The notes below the pieces were generated by a model, which did no database searches, had not been told where the DNA came from, and saw only the letters and a list, made by a program, of their open reading frames with translations. 64,000 nucleotides of DNA from contig JAUXMV010000025.1 of the NCBI GenBank assembly GCA_030683155.1, positions 1-64,000 of the forward strand, written 5' to 3'. Shown here piece after piece: positions 56,022-64,000 of the stretch (positions are counted from its first letter, which is position 1; every line of letters begins with the position of its first letter). The position numbers were made by a program, and so were the translations under genes. This DNA is from Bacteroidales bacterium. Its GTDB lineage: Bacteria; Bacteroidota; Bacteroidia; Bacteroidales; F082.

Positions 56022-56879
56022 ATGGATAAATCAAAGAATATTGTTGTCGGCCTTGATATCGGCGGAACAAATATGAGGCTGGGTCTTGTGAAAGAAAATG
56101 TTTTACAAAAGATTGATACGATCCCCATTTTTGATGTTAACGATAAAAAAGGCACGTTGGATCAGCTTATTGGCTTGATTGAACAGAATTTCTCACACAA
56201 TATTGCTGCGATTGGAATGGGTGTTCCTTCGCTGGTAGATTTAAAAACCGGAGTGATTTTCGACACTGTTAACATTCCTTCATGGAAGGTTGTCCCTTTG
56301 AAAGTTATACTTGAAGAACGTTTTAATGTTCCGGTTTATATAAACAATGATGCCAACTGCTTTGCGATAGGTGAAAAATATTTTGGGCATGGCAAGGATT
56401 ATGACAACATGGTTGGATTGATTTCAGGTACCGGAACCGGCGCCGGAATCATCAGCAACGGAAAGCTTGTAAGTGGCCGAAACTGTGGTGCTGGTGAGTT
56501 TGGAATGGTTTCTTATCTCGATCAGAACTATGAAAACTATTGCTCTGGGGGCACTTTTAAGCAAGCTTATGGCATTGAAGCCTTCGAGGCATTTGAAAAA
56601 GCGAAACAAGGTAATACCGAAGCTGTTGAAATCTGGAAAACCTATGGTCAGCATTTTGCGGAACTGATCAAAATGATTCTTTATACCGTTGATCCTGAAA
56701 TGATTGTTTTAGGAGGATCTCTTTCCAAAGCCTATACTTTCTATAAAAACAGCATGCTTGAAAGGCTCGGTGATTTTGCTTTTAAAAATGCCGTAAGTAA
56801 TTTAAAAATTGAGGTTACCTCCATTGAAAATATAGCTGTTTTAGGAGCAGCTTCCCTTTATTATGACGCATTGCACTAA
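56022..56879 (+). CDS. ROK family sugar kinase
   Basis: VVGLDIGGTNMRLGLVKE; YINNDANCFAIGEKYFG; GLISGTGTGAGIISNGKL; IVLGGSLSKAY. Confidence 0.9.
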   Translation: MDKSKNIVVGLDIGGTNMRLGLVKENVLQKIDTIPIFDVNDKKGTLDQLIGLIEQNFSHNIAAIGMGVPSLVDLKTGVIFDTVNIPSWKVVPLKVILEERFNVPVYINNDANCFAIGEKYFGHGKDYDNMVGLISGTGTGAGIISNGKLVSGRNCGAGEFGMVSYLDQNYENYCSGGTFKQAYGIEAFEAFEKAKQGNTEAVEIWKTYGQHFAELIKMILYTVDPEMIVLGGSLSKAYTFYKNSMLERLGDFAFKNAVSNLKIEVTSIENIAVLGAASLYYDALH

Positions 56880-56906
56880 AAAATAATTAAATACATAACC
56901 CTCATT

Positions 56907-57917
56907 ATGAATCTTTATGATAGAAAATATGCTCAGTTTTCACTCTGTAACGAAATGTTTCAGACTTGCGAAATAGTCAGAAATTTTGATCAGTCAAAAG
57001 CTGAGCCATTTGCAAGTCTTTTCAAAGACAAACCGCAGATTTTCATTACGGGCGAAGGGAGTAGCAGACTATTTCCTGCACAAAATCTGATTCACAGAAC
57101 CGTCAAAAACCCTGGTTCTTTCTTGTTTTTGACTGAATCTTCCAGTGAAGCAGCTGAGTTCAATCTGAATGATTTTGGTGTGATTGGCCTGTCCAATTCA
57201 GGGAGAACAAAAGAACTTGTTTGCTTGTTTGATAAGCTGAACCAGTCGTTTCATCCTGCCTTTGGCAGCATCTCAGCCAACCCAGTGGATGCACCTGTAG
57301 CACGCCATGCAAAGGTGAATGCTGTTTTGGACTGCGGGTCTGAAAAAGCTGTTGCTGCTACAAAAAGCGTCATGGAACAAGCATTATTTCTTGATGCCAT
57401 AGCGGCCAAACTTAATAACAAGGATTTGCCCGATTTACAACTTTTTTCGCATCAGCTGAAAACAGTTCTCGAATTAAGCATACCAAATGAAATCATTGAG
57501 ATTTTCAGCAAAGCAACAGTTATAAATATTGCAGGTCGAAGCAATGGCGTTGGCGCAGAGCTGGCTTTGAAAGCAAACGAAATCACAAGAAAAAAATCAA
57601 CTTTTTTGCCAGGCACATACGCTTTGCATGGCATTGAGGAGGTAATGGATGCATCTGAAGTACTGCTGATTATAGATCCATTCCCTGAAGAGGAAGCAAA
57701 ATTTCATAAAGTTATCGCTGAAGGTGTAGGTGTGAAAATTGTCGCAATAGCCGCGCGCGAAACAAGCTTTCCAACCATTCGCATTCCTTTTGGTGGTTTT
57801 TATCATCATTATCTCGAACTGGCAACAGGCTGGAATCTTCTGGTGGAAATAGGACTGGCATTGGGCATTGACCTGGATAAAGGACTCAGAGCAAGGAAAA
57901 TAGGTAACGAAGTATAA
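56907..57917 (+). CDS. SIS-domain sugar-phosphate isomerase/deaminase (GlmS-isomerase/AgaS-like)
   Basis: FITGEGSSRLFPAQNL; VIGLSNSGRTKELV; KAVAATKSVMEQALFLD; AGRSNGVGAELALKANEITRKKSTFLPGTYALHGIEEVMD; LGIDLDKGLRARKI. Confidence 0.85.
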   Translation: MNLYDRKYAQFSLCNEMFQTCEIVRNFDQSKAEPFASLFKDKPQIFITGEGSSRLFPAQNLIHRTVKNPGSFLFLTESSSEAAEFNLNDFGVIGLSNSGRTKELVCLFDKLNQSFHPAFGSISANPVDAPVARHAKVNAVLDCGSEKAVAATKSVMEQALFLDAIAAKLNNKDLPDLQLFSHQLKTVLELSIPNEIIEIFSKATVINIAGRSNGVGAELALKANEITRKKSTFLPGTYALHGIEEVMDASEVLLIIDPFPEEEAKFHKVIAEGVGVKIVAIAARETSFPTIRIPFGGFYHHYLELATGWNLLVEIGLALGIDLDKGLRARKIGNEV

Positions 57918-57932
57918 AAAACATTTACAAGA

Positions 57933-59744
57933 ATGACACATTTTACTTTCATCGATTGGACAGTTTTTGTGCTTTACACCCTAACGATTGTGGTGATCGC
58001 ATTGTGGGTTTCACGCACGAAAAAAGGCACAAGTAAAACGGCTAATGATTATTTTCTTGCCAGCCGCTCACTTCCCTGGTGGGTAATCGGGTCATCGCTG
58101 ATAGCAGCAAATATTTCGGCAGAGCACTTCATTGCTATGTCTGGCTCAGGTTATGCCATCGGACTGGCGATTGCTGCCTACGAATGGGTAGCAGCCATTA
58201 CCTTGATTATTGTGGCAAAATACTTTCTGCCGGTATTTCTCGAACGCAAGATATTTACGATGCCTCAATTTTTAAAGCAGCGCTACGATGCAAGGGTAAG
58301 TACAAGTCTGGCGGTTTTTTGGCTGCTTTTGTATGTTTTCGTCAATCTCACCTCAGTGAGCTATCTTGGCGCACTGGCACTGGAGAAAATCCTCGGCATT
58401 CCGCTCATGTATGGTATCATCGGACTTGTCGTTTTTAGTGGTGTTTATTCCATTTATGGTGGATTGAAAGCTGTTGCCTGGACAGATATGTTTCAGGTTG
58501 TTGTGCTTGTTTTTGGCGGTATCGTAACAACCTATCTTGCCCTTGATGCCCTTGGACAGGGCGGTGGTGCTGTTTCAGGCTTTATGCATGCAGTTGAACA
58601 TGCACCAAACAAGTTTAAAATGATTATCGAAGAGGGTTTGATGATGATTCCTGATGGCAGCGGCGGAACCAAAGATGCGTTTATGGATCTTCCGGGTCTG
58701 GGTGTTATCCTTGGCTCCATGTGGCTTACAAACTTATCCTTCTGGGGATTCAATCAATATATCATTCAGCGTGGCCTCGCCGGAAAAAGCCTGAAAGAAG
58801 CACAATATGGTGTAATCTTTGCCGGATACCTGAAACTGTTGGTTCCGTTAATTGTGGTTATTCCGGGCATTGCTGCTTTTTCCCTTGGTGCTGAACTTTC
58901 AAAAAGCGATGAAGCCTACCCATGGTTGCTGACGAATATCGTTCCGCCGGGCATTACAGGCCTTGCTTTTGCAGCAATTGCTGCTGCGGTGGTTTCTTCT
59001 TTGAGTTCACTTATCAACAGTACCTCCACCATTTTTACGATGGATATTTATAAGGCATTTATTAAAAAAGATGCCAATGACAGGCAATTGGTGCTTGTTG
59101 GTCGTCTCGTTGCTTTTTTTGCCTTACTGATTTCAGCTTTGGTTGCTCCGCAGTTGCAAACTTTTGATCAGGCTTACCAATATGTTCAGGAATATACCGG
59201 TTTTGTTTATCCGGGTGTTTTTCTGATCTTTTTTCTTGGTCTTTTTTGGAAAAAGGCTTCTGCCAATGCTGCACTTTGGACAGCCTTACTCACCTTGCCG
59301 CTGGGAGCTGTATTCAAATTCGGCTTCCCCGAAGTGCCTTTCATCATGCGAATCGGCTATGTTTTCATTATACTTTCTTTTGTGATGGTTTTGATTAGTC
59401 TTTCTGACAAAAAACATGCGGTCGCCAATCCCGATTTCCGTGGTCAGATCAACAAAAAAGAGAAAAGACTTGGCCTTTGGATGATTGGTGTTTCGATATT
59501 TGTTGGCATTGTTGCTGCCTTCTTTGTAAAGCCTTTACAATCTTTAGCGCTCGATTCAATCTACGTGCTTGTAACCGGATTTATTCTCCTTGGAATAGTT
59601 TTGATGCTGAATGCAAACTACAAAACAATGGATAACAAGGCGCTGATCTTTGAACGCAAATTATTTAAAACGCCAATTCCATTCAACATCGCAGCCATGG
59701 GAATCATTGGAATTTTGGCTGTACTTTATACGATCTTCTGGTAA
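57933..59744 (+). CDS. Sodium:solute symporter (SSS/SLC5 family), sugar/inositol-type
   Basis: TANDYFLASRSLPWWVIGSSLIAANISAEHFIAMSGSGYAIGLAIAAYEWVAA; YGGLKAVAWTDMFQVVVL; SFWGFNQYIIQRGLAGKS; SSLSSLINSTSTIFTMDIY. Confidence 0.93.
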   Translation: MTHFTFIDWTVFVLYTLTIVVIALWVSRTKKGTSKTANDYFLASRSLPWWVIGSSLIAANISAEHFIAMSGSGYAIGLAIAAYEWVAAITLIIVAKYFLPVFLERKIFTMPQFLKQRYDARVSTSLAVFWLLLYVFVNLTSVSYLGALALEKILGIPLMYGIIGLVVFSGVYSIYGGLKAVAWTDMFQVVVLVFGGIVTTYLALDALGQGGGAVSGFMHAVEHAPNKFKMIIEEGLMMIPDGSGGTKDAFMDLPGLGVILGSMWLTNLSFWGFNQYIIQRGLAGKSLKEAQYGVIFAGYLKLLVPLIVVIPGIAAFSLGAELSKSDEAYPWLLTNIVPPGITGLAFAAIAAAVVSSLSSLINSTSTIFTMDIYKAFIKKDANDRQLVLVGRLVAFFALLISALVAPQLQTFDQAYQYVQEYTGFVYPGVFLIFFLGLFWKKASANAALWTALLTLPLGAVFKFGFPEVPFIMRIGYVFIILSFVMVLISLSDKKHAVANPDFRGQINKKEKRLGLWMIGVSIFVGIVAAFFVKPLQSLALDSIYVLVTGFILLGIVLMLNANYKTMDNKALIFERKLFKTPIPFNIAAMGIIGILAVLYTIFW

Positions 59745-59758
59745 TATTTTGACTAACT

Positions 59759-60676
59759 ATGAGGACCTCCGTCAAGGATTTATATAAATCAGCTTATGGT
59801 AAAATGGCTCTTGGAGCATTCAATGTTTTCAATGCTGAACAACTCCATGGCCTCATGCGTGGCGCTCAGTTGGCTGGTTTACCTGTGTTGGTTCAGTTCA
59901 CCCCTGTAGCCAGAAACTATATGCATCCCGAAATGCTCAACGGAATGATCAATGCGGTAGCAAAAATATATCCTGCTGTCAGATTTGCTGTCCATCTCGA
60001 TCATGGCAATTTTGAACATTGTATAAGTGCCATTGAATCTGGCTATTATGATTCTGTGATGATCGATGCATCTCATGAATCCTACGAAGAAAATATCCGC
60101 ATTACTTCAGAGATTGTTCAAAGAGCACATCAAGTTGGAATTGCTGTCGAGGCTGAACTTGGCGTTTTAAGTGGTGTTGAAGACGATATTACAGTGGAGA
60201 ATGACAAAGCGTTTTATACAGACCCCAATCAAGCGAAAGATTTTGTGAGCCGAACGGGCTGCGATAGCCTCGCTGTTGCTGTGGGAACAAGTCACGGCGC
60301 CTACAAATTTTCAGGAAATCAGGGATTGCGCCTTGATATTTTGACCGAAATTCAACAAAAATTACCCGGTTTCCCGATTGTTTTGCACGGAGCTTCTGCT
60401 GTATCGGCGAATGAAGTAGAAAGCATCAATCTTTCAGGAGGAAATTTAAAACAGGATGCGCAGGGGGTTGATGTTTCGCAATTAAAAAAAGCGATCTCAT
60501 TAGGTGTTTGCAAAGTGAATATTGCAACCGATATGCGCCTTATCTGGACAAGGGTTCACAGAGAGTTTTTCAGAGATTTTCCGGAACAGTTTGATCCGGT
60601 AGTTCCCGGAAAAACATTCATGCTGGAGATGGAAAAAATGGTATACGAAAAATGTATGAATCTCAAAATAGTTTAA
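59759..60676 (+). CDS. Class II fructose-bisphosphate aldolase family (IolJ-like, putative DKG-phosphate aldolase)
   Basis: LGAFNVFNAEQLHGLMRGAQ; HLDHGNFEHCISAIESGYYDSVMIDASH; VEAELGVLSGVED; VLHGASAV; KVNIATDMR. Confidence 0.88.
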   Translation: MRTSVKDLYKSAYGKMALGAFNVFNAEQLHGLMRGAQLAGLPVLVQFTPVARNYMHPEMLNGMINAVAKIYPAVRFAVHLDHGNFEHCISAIESGYYDSVMIDASHESYEENIRITSEIVQRAHQVGIAVEAELGVLSGVEDDITVENDKAFYTDPNQAKDFVSRTGCDSLAVAVGTSHGAYKFSGNQGLRLDILTEIQQKLPGFPIVLHGASAVSANEVESINLSGGNLKQDAQGVDVSQLKKAISLGVCKVNIATDMRLIWTRVHREFFRDFPEQFDPVVPGKTFMLEMEKMVYEKCMNLKIV

Positions 60677-60678
60677 AA

Positions 60679-61572
60679 ATGAAAAGAGATAATCAATGCA
60701 GTCTTGCCGTAAGGGCAGAGTTGGAAAACGAATCTTATCAAAGCTTTACCAAAGGTGATGTAGGGTGGAAACACATCAATTTTGAAGCAAAAGCATTGAA
60801 GCAAAACCAGAAATGGGAAGGAAACACCGGTGAAAATGAGGCTCTTTTTGTATTGCTTTCAGGCAATTTTGCGGCAACTACTTCAGCAGGTAACTTTCAG
60901 ACTGTCAATGGAAGAAAAGATGTTTTCAGCGGCTTTCCGTATGCTTTGTATCTTCCTCCAAATACCGATTTTTCTATTGTAGCCATCAGCGAACAAATGG
61001 ATCTCGCCTGTGGTTCCTGTAAAACAGAAACGCACTTTCCTGCCAGATTGATTACACCCCAAATCGTGAATGATTTTGGCATTGAACTGCGCGGAGGCGA
61101 CAATGCCAGCAGACAAATCAACAGCATTTTGCCCCCGGGCTCGCCTTGCTCACATCTTGTTTGTGTCGAAGTTTATACCCCTTCGGGAAACTGGAGTTCG
61201 TTCCCGGCTCACAAGCACGATGAGCGTAAAGTTGACCCTGAAACAGGAAAACTGCTCGAAGCAGAACTTGAAGAGGTCTATTTTTATAAAATTGATAAAC
61301 CACAGGGATTTGCAATTCAACAGGTTTATACTCCGGATCGCTCACTCAATGAAGTGGCAGTTTTACGAAATAATGATGTAATGCTTGTTCCACGGGGTTA
61401 TCATCCTGTTGTTGCCGGTCATGGCTACAATGTATACTACCTGAATTTCCTTGCTGGAAGCGATCAGTCTCTGGCCAACACACCCGATCCGGATCATGCA
61501 TGGATTTTTGATTCCTGGAAAAGTATGGACAGTCGCTTGCCAATGATTTCTCTGGAAATGAACAATAAATAG
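60679..61572 (+). CDS. iolB: 5-deoxy-glucuronate isomerase
   Basis: LPPNTDFSIVAIS; SHLVCVEVYTPSGNWSSFPAHKHDERK; EEVYFYKIDKPQGFAIQQVYT; LVPRGYHPVVAGHGYNVYYLNFLAG. ATG at 60679 preferred over 60652. Confidence 0.93.
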   Translation: MKRDNQCSLAVRAELENESYQSFTKGDVGWKHINFEAKALKQNQKWEGNTGENEALFVLLSGNFAATTSAGNFQTVNGRKDVFSGFPYALYLPPNTDFSIVAISEQMDLACGSCKTETHFPARLITPQIVNDFGIELRGGDNASRQINSILPPGSPCSHLVCVEVYTPSGNWSSFPAHKHDERKVDPETGKLLEAELEEVYFYKIDKPQGFAIQQVYTPDRSLNEVAVLRNNDVMLVPRGYHPVVAGHGYNVYYLNFLAGSDQSLANTPDPDHAWIFDSWKSMDSRLPMISLEMNNK

Positions 61573-61582
61573 CACATATATT

Positions 61583-62593
61583 ATGATTAAAGAATATGAT
61601 TTAATCACTTATGGAAGGTCGTCAATCGACTTGTATTCAGCAAATATTGGTGCTCCATTTGTTGAAATTGAAGCCTTCAATGCCTATGTAGGCGGCTCTC
61701 CGCTGAATATTGCTGTTGGCGCCAGCCGCCTCGGACTTAAATCTGCTTTACTGACCGCCGTAGGTGAAGATAAAGTAGGTGATTTTGTTTTGAATTTTCT
61801 TAAACGTGAAGGTGTTGAAACGGAGTTTATTCCTGTAAAATCAGGTGCCAGAACCAGCGCTGTTGTTTTAGGAATTGAACCGCCGGATAATTTTCCATTG
61901 GTTTATTACAGAGACAATTGCGCGGATTCGAAACTAACGATTGATGATGTAATCAAAGCTGATGTTGGCCGTTTTCGCATGCTGGAAGTTTCTGCAACGG
62001 CACTCAATGTTGAGCCTTCGCGCTCGGCTGCATTTTTTGCCGCTGAAGAAGCAGTAAAAAATGGGGTTCCTGTGTTGCTGGATATTGATTTCAGAGCCGA
62101 TCAATGGCATGATCCACGTGCTTTTGGTGTGATGGTACGCGCTTTTTTGCACTATTGCACGATTGCCATTGGCACAGAAGAGGAGGTCTTAGCGGCGATG
62201 CTTAACGATCCCAAACAAATCGTAATCAAAAATCAACAGATCTCTGCACCTGAAATAACAGGGGATATTAACAATTCCATTGAAAAAATTATGAAGTCGG
62301 GTTTAGAAGCTTTGATCATGAAACGTGGTCATGAAGGGGTATCTGTTCATTTTCCCGATGGAAACAAAATTGATGTTCCTGGCTTTCCAGTGAAAGTCGT
62401 GAATGTACTGGGAGCAGGCGATGCTTTCGCAGCCGGGTTTATTTATGGCCGGCTTCAGGGTTGGGATTGGCACAAAAGCTGCCGCATGGGAAATGCCTGC
62501 GGAGCAATTCTGGTGACAAAACCGGGATGCTCCAACTTTGCACCCACCTTGACTGAAACACTTGAATTTATTGAATCAAAAGGAGGTTTTTGA
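61583..62593 (+). CDS. iolC: 5-dehydro-2-deoxygluconokinase (PfkB family)
   Basis: DLITYGRSSIDLYSANIGAPFVEIEAFNAYVGGSPLNIAVGASRLGLKSALLTAVGEDKVGDFV; NVLGAGDAFAAGFIYGRLQGW. Confidence 0.94.
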   Translation: MIKEYDLITYGRSSIDLYSANIGAPFVEIEAFNAYVGGSPLNIAVGASRLGLKSALLTAVGEDKVGDFVLNFLKREGVETEFIPVKSGARTSAVVLGIEPPDNFPLVYYRDNCADSKLTIDDVIKADVGRFRMLEVSATALNVEPSRSAAFFAAEEAVKNGVPVLLDIDFRADQWHDPRAFGVMVRAFLHYCTIAIGTEEEVLAAMLNDPKQIVIKNQQISAPEITGDINNSIEKIMKSGLEALIMKRGHEGVSVHFPDGNKIDVPGFPVKVVNVLGAGDAFAAGFIYGRLQGWDWHKSCRMGNACGAILVTKPGCSNFAPTLTETLEFIESKGGF

Positions 62594-62594
62594 G

Positions 62595-64000
62595 ATGAAT
62601 GAAACCAAAACCGTAAGATTAACTGTTGCTCAGGCGCTCATCGCCTTTTTAAAACAGCAATATGTGCAAAGAGATGGTGTTGAACAGGCTTTTTTTGCCG
62701 GCTGCCTTGGAATTTTCGGTCATGGAAATGTTGCCGGAATTGGACAGGCTTTGCAACAGGACAAGCAATTCAGATATGTTTTAACCCGAAATGAACAGGC
62801 TTCGGTACATATTGCCATAGCCTATGCAAAAATGAAAAACAGAATGGGTGCGTGGGTTTGCACCTCTTCAATCGGACCCGGTGCAACAAATATGGTCACA
62901 GGTGCTGCCTGTGCAACGATCAACAGACTGCCAGTTTTGATTGTTCCCGGCGACATTTTTGCCCGCCGGAATGTAGCTCCTGTCCTTCAACAACTTGAAT
63001 CAGCCCATTCTCAGGATGTGTCGGTGAATGATTGTTTTAAGCCCGTTTCAAAATACTGGGATCGCATCAACCGCGCCGAACAGTTAATAACAGCGCTTCC
63101 GGAAGTGATGCGTGTTTTGGTTTCTCCTGCCGAAACAGGAGCCGTAACTTTATCCATTCCACAGGATGTTCAGGCAGAGGCTTTTGATTTTCCAATGAAT
63201 CTTTTCAGAAAGAGAGTCTGGAATATTACCCGTCCACGTCCGGATAAGGACTTGCTGGCCAATGCAGTAACATGCATCAAAGCGTCATCTAAACCAATCA
63301 TTATTGCTGGCGGCGGAGTAATCTACAGCGATGCTACAGAAGCATTGATGCGGTTTGTTGAAAAAACAGGCATTCCTGTAGCTGAAACCTTTGCCGGAAA
63401 AGGATCTTTAGCTTTCGATCATCCTTTAAATCTTGGTGCTGTGGGTGCGACAGGTAGTCCGGCGGCCAACAAATTTAGCGCTGAATCTGATCTGGTAATT
63501 GGAATCGGTACAAGATACAGCGATTTTACAACAGCCTCCAAAACGGCTTTTCAGCATCCTTTTGTTCGTTTCATCAACATTAATATTGCCGAATTTGATG
63601 CTTTCAAGCATGGTGCTTTGGCGCTTACATCCGATGCAAAAGCCTGCCTTGAAGAACTAACAGACTCCTTAACAGATTATCAAACGGACAAATTGTATCG
63701 GGAGGAAGCTGGCTTAAACAACAAAGAATGGGATAGTTATGTGAGCTCAGTTTATCGTCCTTCAGGAGAAATTCCTGTCAGACAAGTGGAGGTTATTGGC
63801 GCTGTCAACGACTTTATTCAACCTGAAGATGTGGTACTTTGTGCGGCAGGTAGCTTGCCCGGAGACCTTCATAAATTGTGGCGGACGCAAACACCAAAAG
63901 GCTTTCATCTTGAATATGGTTATTCTACGATGGGATATGAGGTTGCAGCTGGAATTGGCGCCAAGATGGCTGCTCCTGAAAGAGAGATTTATGTGATGGT
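62595..64000 (+). CDS. iolD: 3D-(3,5/4)-trihydroxycyclohexane-1,2-dione acylhydrolase (ThDP-dependent), truncated at window end
   Basis: Open frame from ATG 62595 to the window end (absent from the ORF track because truncated): MNETKTVRLTVAQALIAFLKQQYVQRDGVEQAFFAGCLGIFGHGNVAGIGQAL...WVCTSSIGPGATNMVTGAA...LCAAGSLPGDLHKLWRT. Confidence 0.94.
   Translation, partial: MNETKTVRLTVAQALIAFLKQQYVQRDGVEQAFFAGCLGIFGHGNVAGIGQALQQDKQFRYVLTRNEQASVHIAIAYAKMKNRMGAWVCTSSIGPGATNMVTGAACATINRLPVLIVPGDIFARRNVAPVLQQLESAHSQDVSVNDCFKPVSKYWDRINRAEQLITALPEVMRVLVSPAETGAVTLSIPQDVQAEAFDFPMNLFRKRVWNITRPRPDKDLLANAVTCIKASSKPIIIAGGGVIYSDATEALMRFVEKTGIPVAETFAGKGSLAFDHPLNLGAVGATGSPAANKFSAESDLVIGIGTRYSDFTTASKTAFQHPFVRFININIAEFDAFKHGALALTSDAKACLEELTDSLTDYQTDKLYREEAGLNNKEWDSYVSSVYRPSGEIPVRQVEVIGAVNDFIQPEDVVLCAAGSLPGDLHKLWRTQTPKGFHLEYGYSTMGYEVAAGIGAKMAAPEREIYVM

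Noticed and set aside
695-62152. Many short antisense or alternate-frame ORFs in the track (e.g. 695-979 -, 2783-3127 -, 5263-5634 -, 47335-47787 -, 50950-51309 -)
   Set aside because: They lie wholly inside well-supported genes on the other strand or frame, have no family signatures and unnatural composition.
63796-63996. ORF of 66 aa on the plus strand near the end
   Set aside because: Out of frame with the clear IolD reading frame (62595 to end, AAGSLPGDLHKLW motif), which the track omitted because it is truncated.
35963-64000. Plain yeast alpha-mannan PUL
   Set aside because: GH92 and GH125 fit, but no GH76 or GH99 endo-mannanase is visible, and iolB/C/D plus a PI-PLC-like gene in the same operon point to an inositol-containing substrate. 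Not fully excluded.

Overview
The window looks like a Bacteroidetes (Bacteroidales-like) chromosome segment. Evidence: SusC/SusD pair, T9SS C-terminal sorting domains, TAnnTTTG-type promoter boxes and MCGI-type AsnB. Left part (1-24.7 kb): a truncated probable transposase, an oligopeptide-type ABC ATPase, RNase R, a small amino-sugar/lipid-linked glycosylation module (ArnC-like GT2, GNAT, DegT/WecE aminotransferase, GT39), a QueD-like protein, two large paralogous secreted CotH-kinase/LTD proteins with T9SS tails, an AMP-ligase/ACP/PlsC fusion, and AsnB. Middle (25.1-32.9 kb): a multiheme c-type cytochrome cluster (22 CxxCH plus one CX3CH) with a DUF5777-like beta-barrel and a b-type cytochrome, preceded by a perfect FNR-type palindrome. 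Right part (33-64 kb): a LacI/ROK-controlled SusCD locus followed by a very tight operon of at least 16 genes: PI-PLC/GDPD-like, GH63/MGH1-like, GH125, GH92-PA14, EEP phosphatase, alkaline phosphatase, PHP-PA14, two calcineurin-like phosphoesterases, ROK kinase, GlmS/AgaS-like SIS protein, SSS transporter, IolJ-like aldolase, IolB, IolC, IolD. My main hypothesis is that this is a dedicated utilization locus for a mannosylated phospho-inositol glycan (GPI-anchor-like glycan, phosphatidylinositol mannoside or fungal MIPC-like lipid), which couples mannosidases, phosphoesterases and inositol catabolism in one transcription unit. An apparently structured RNA or attenuator and two matching LacI-type operators were found in its control regions. 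No tRNA, rRNA or CRISPR was recognised. All domain calls were made by eye from the sequence; no searches were run.
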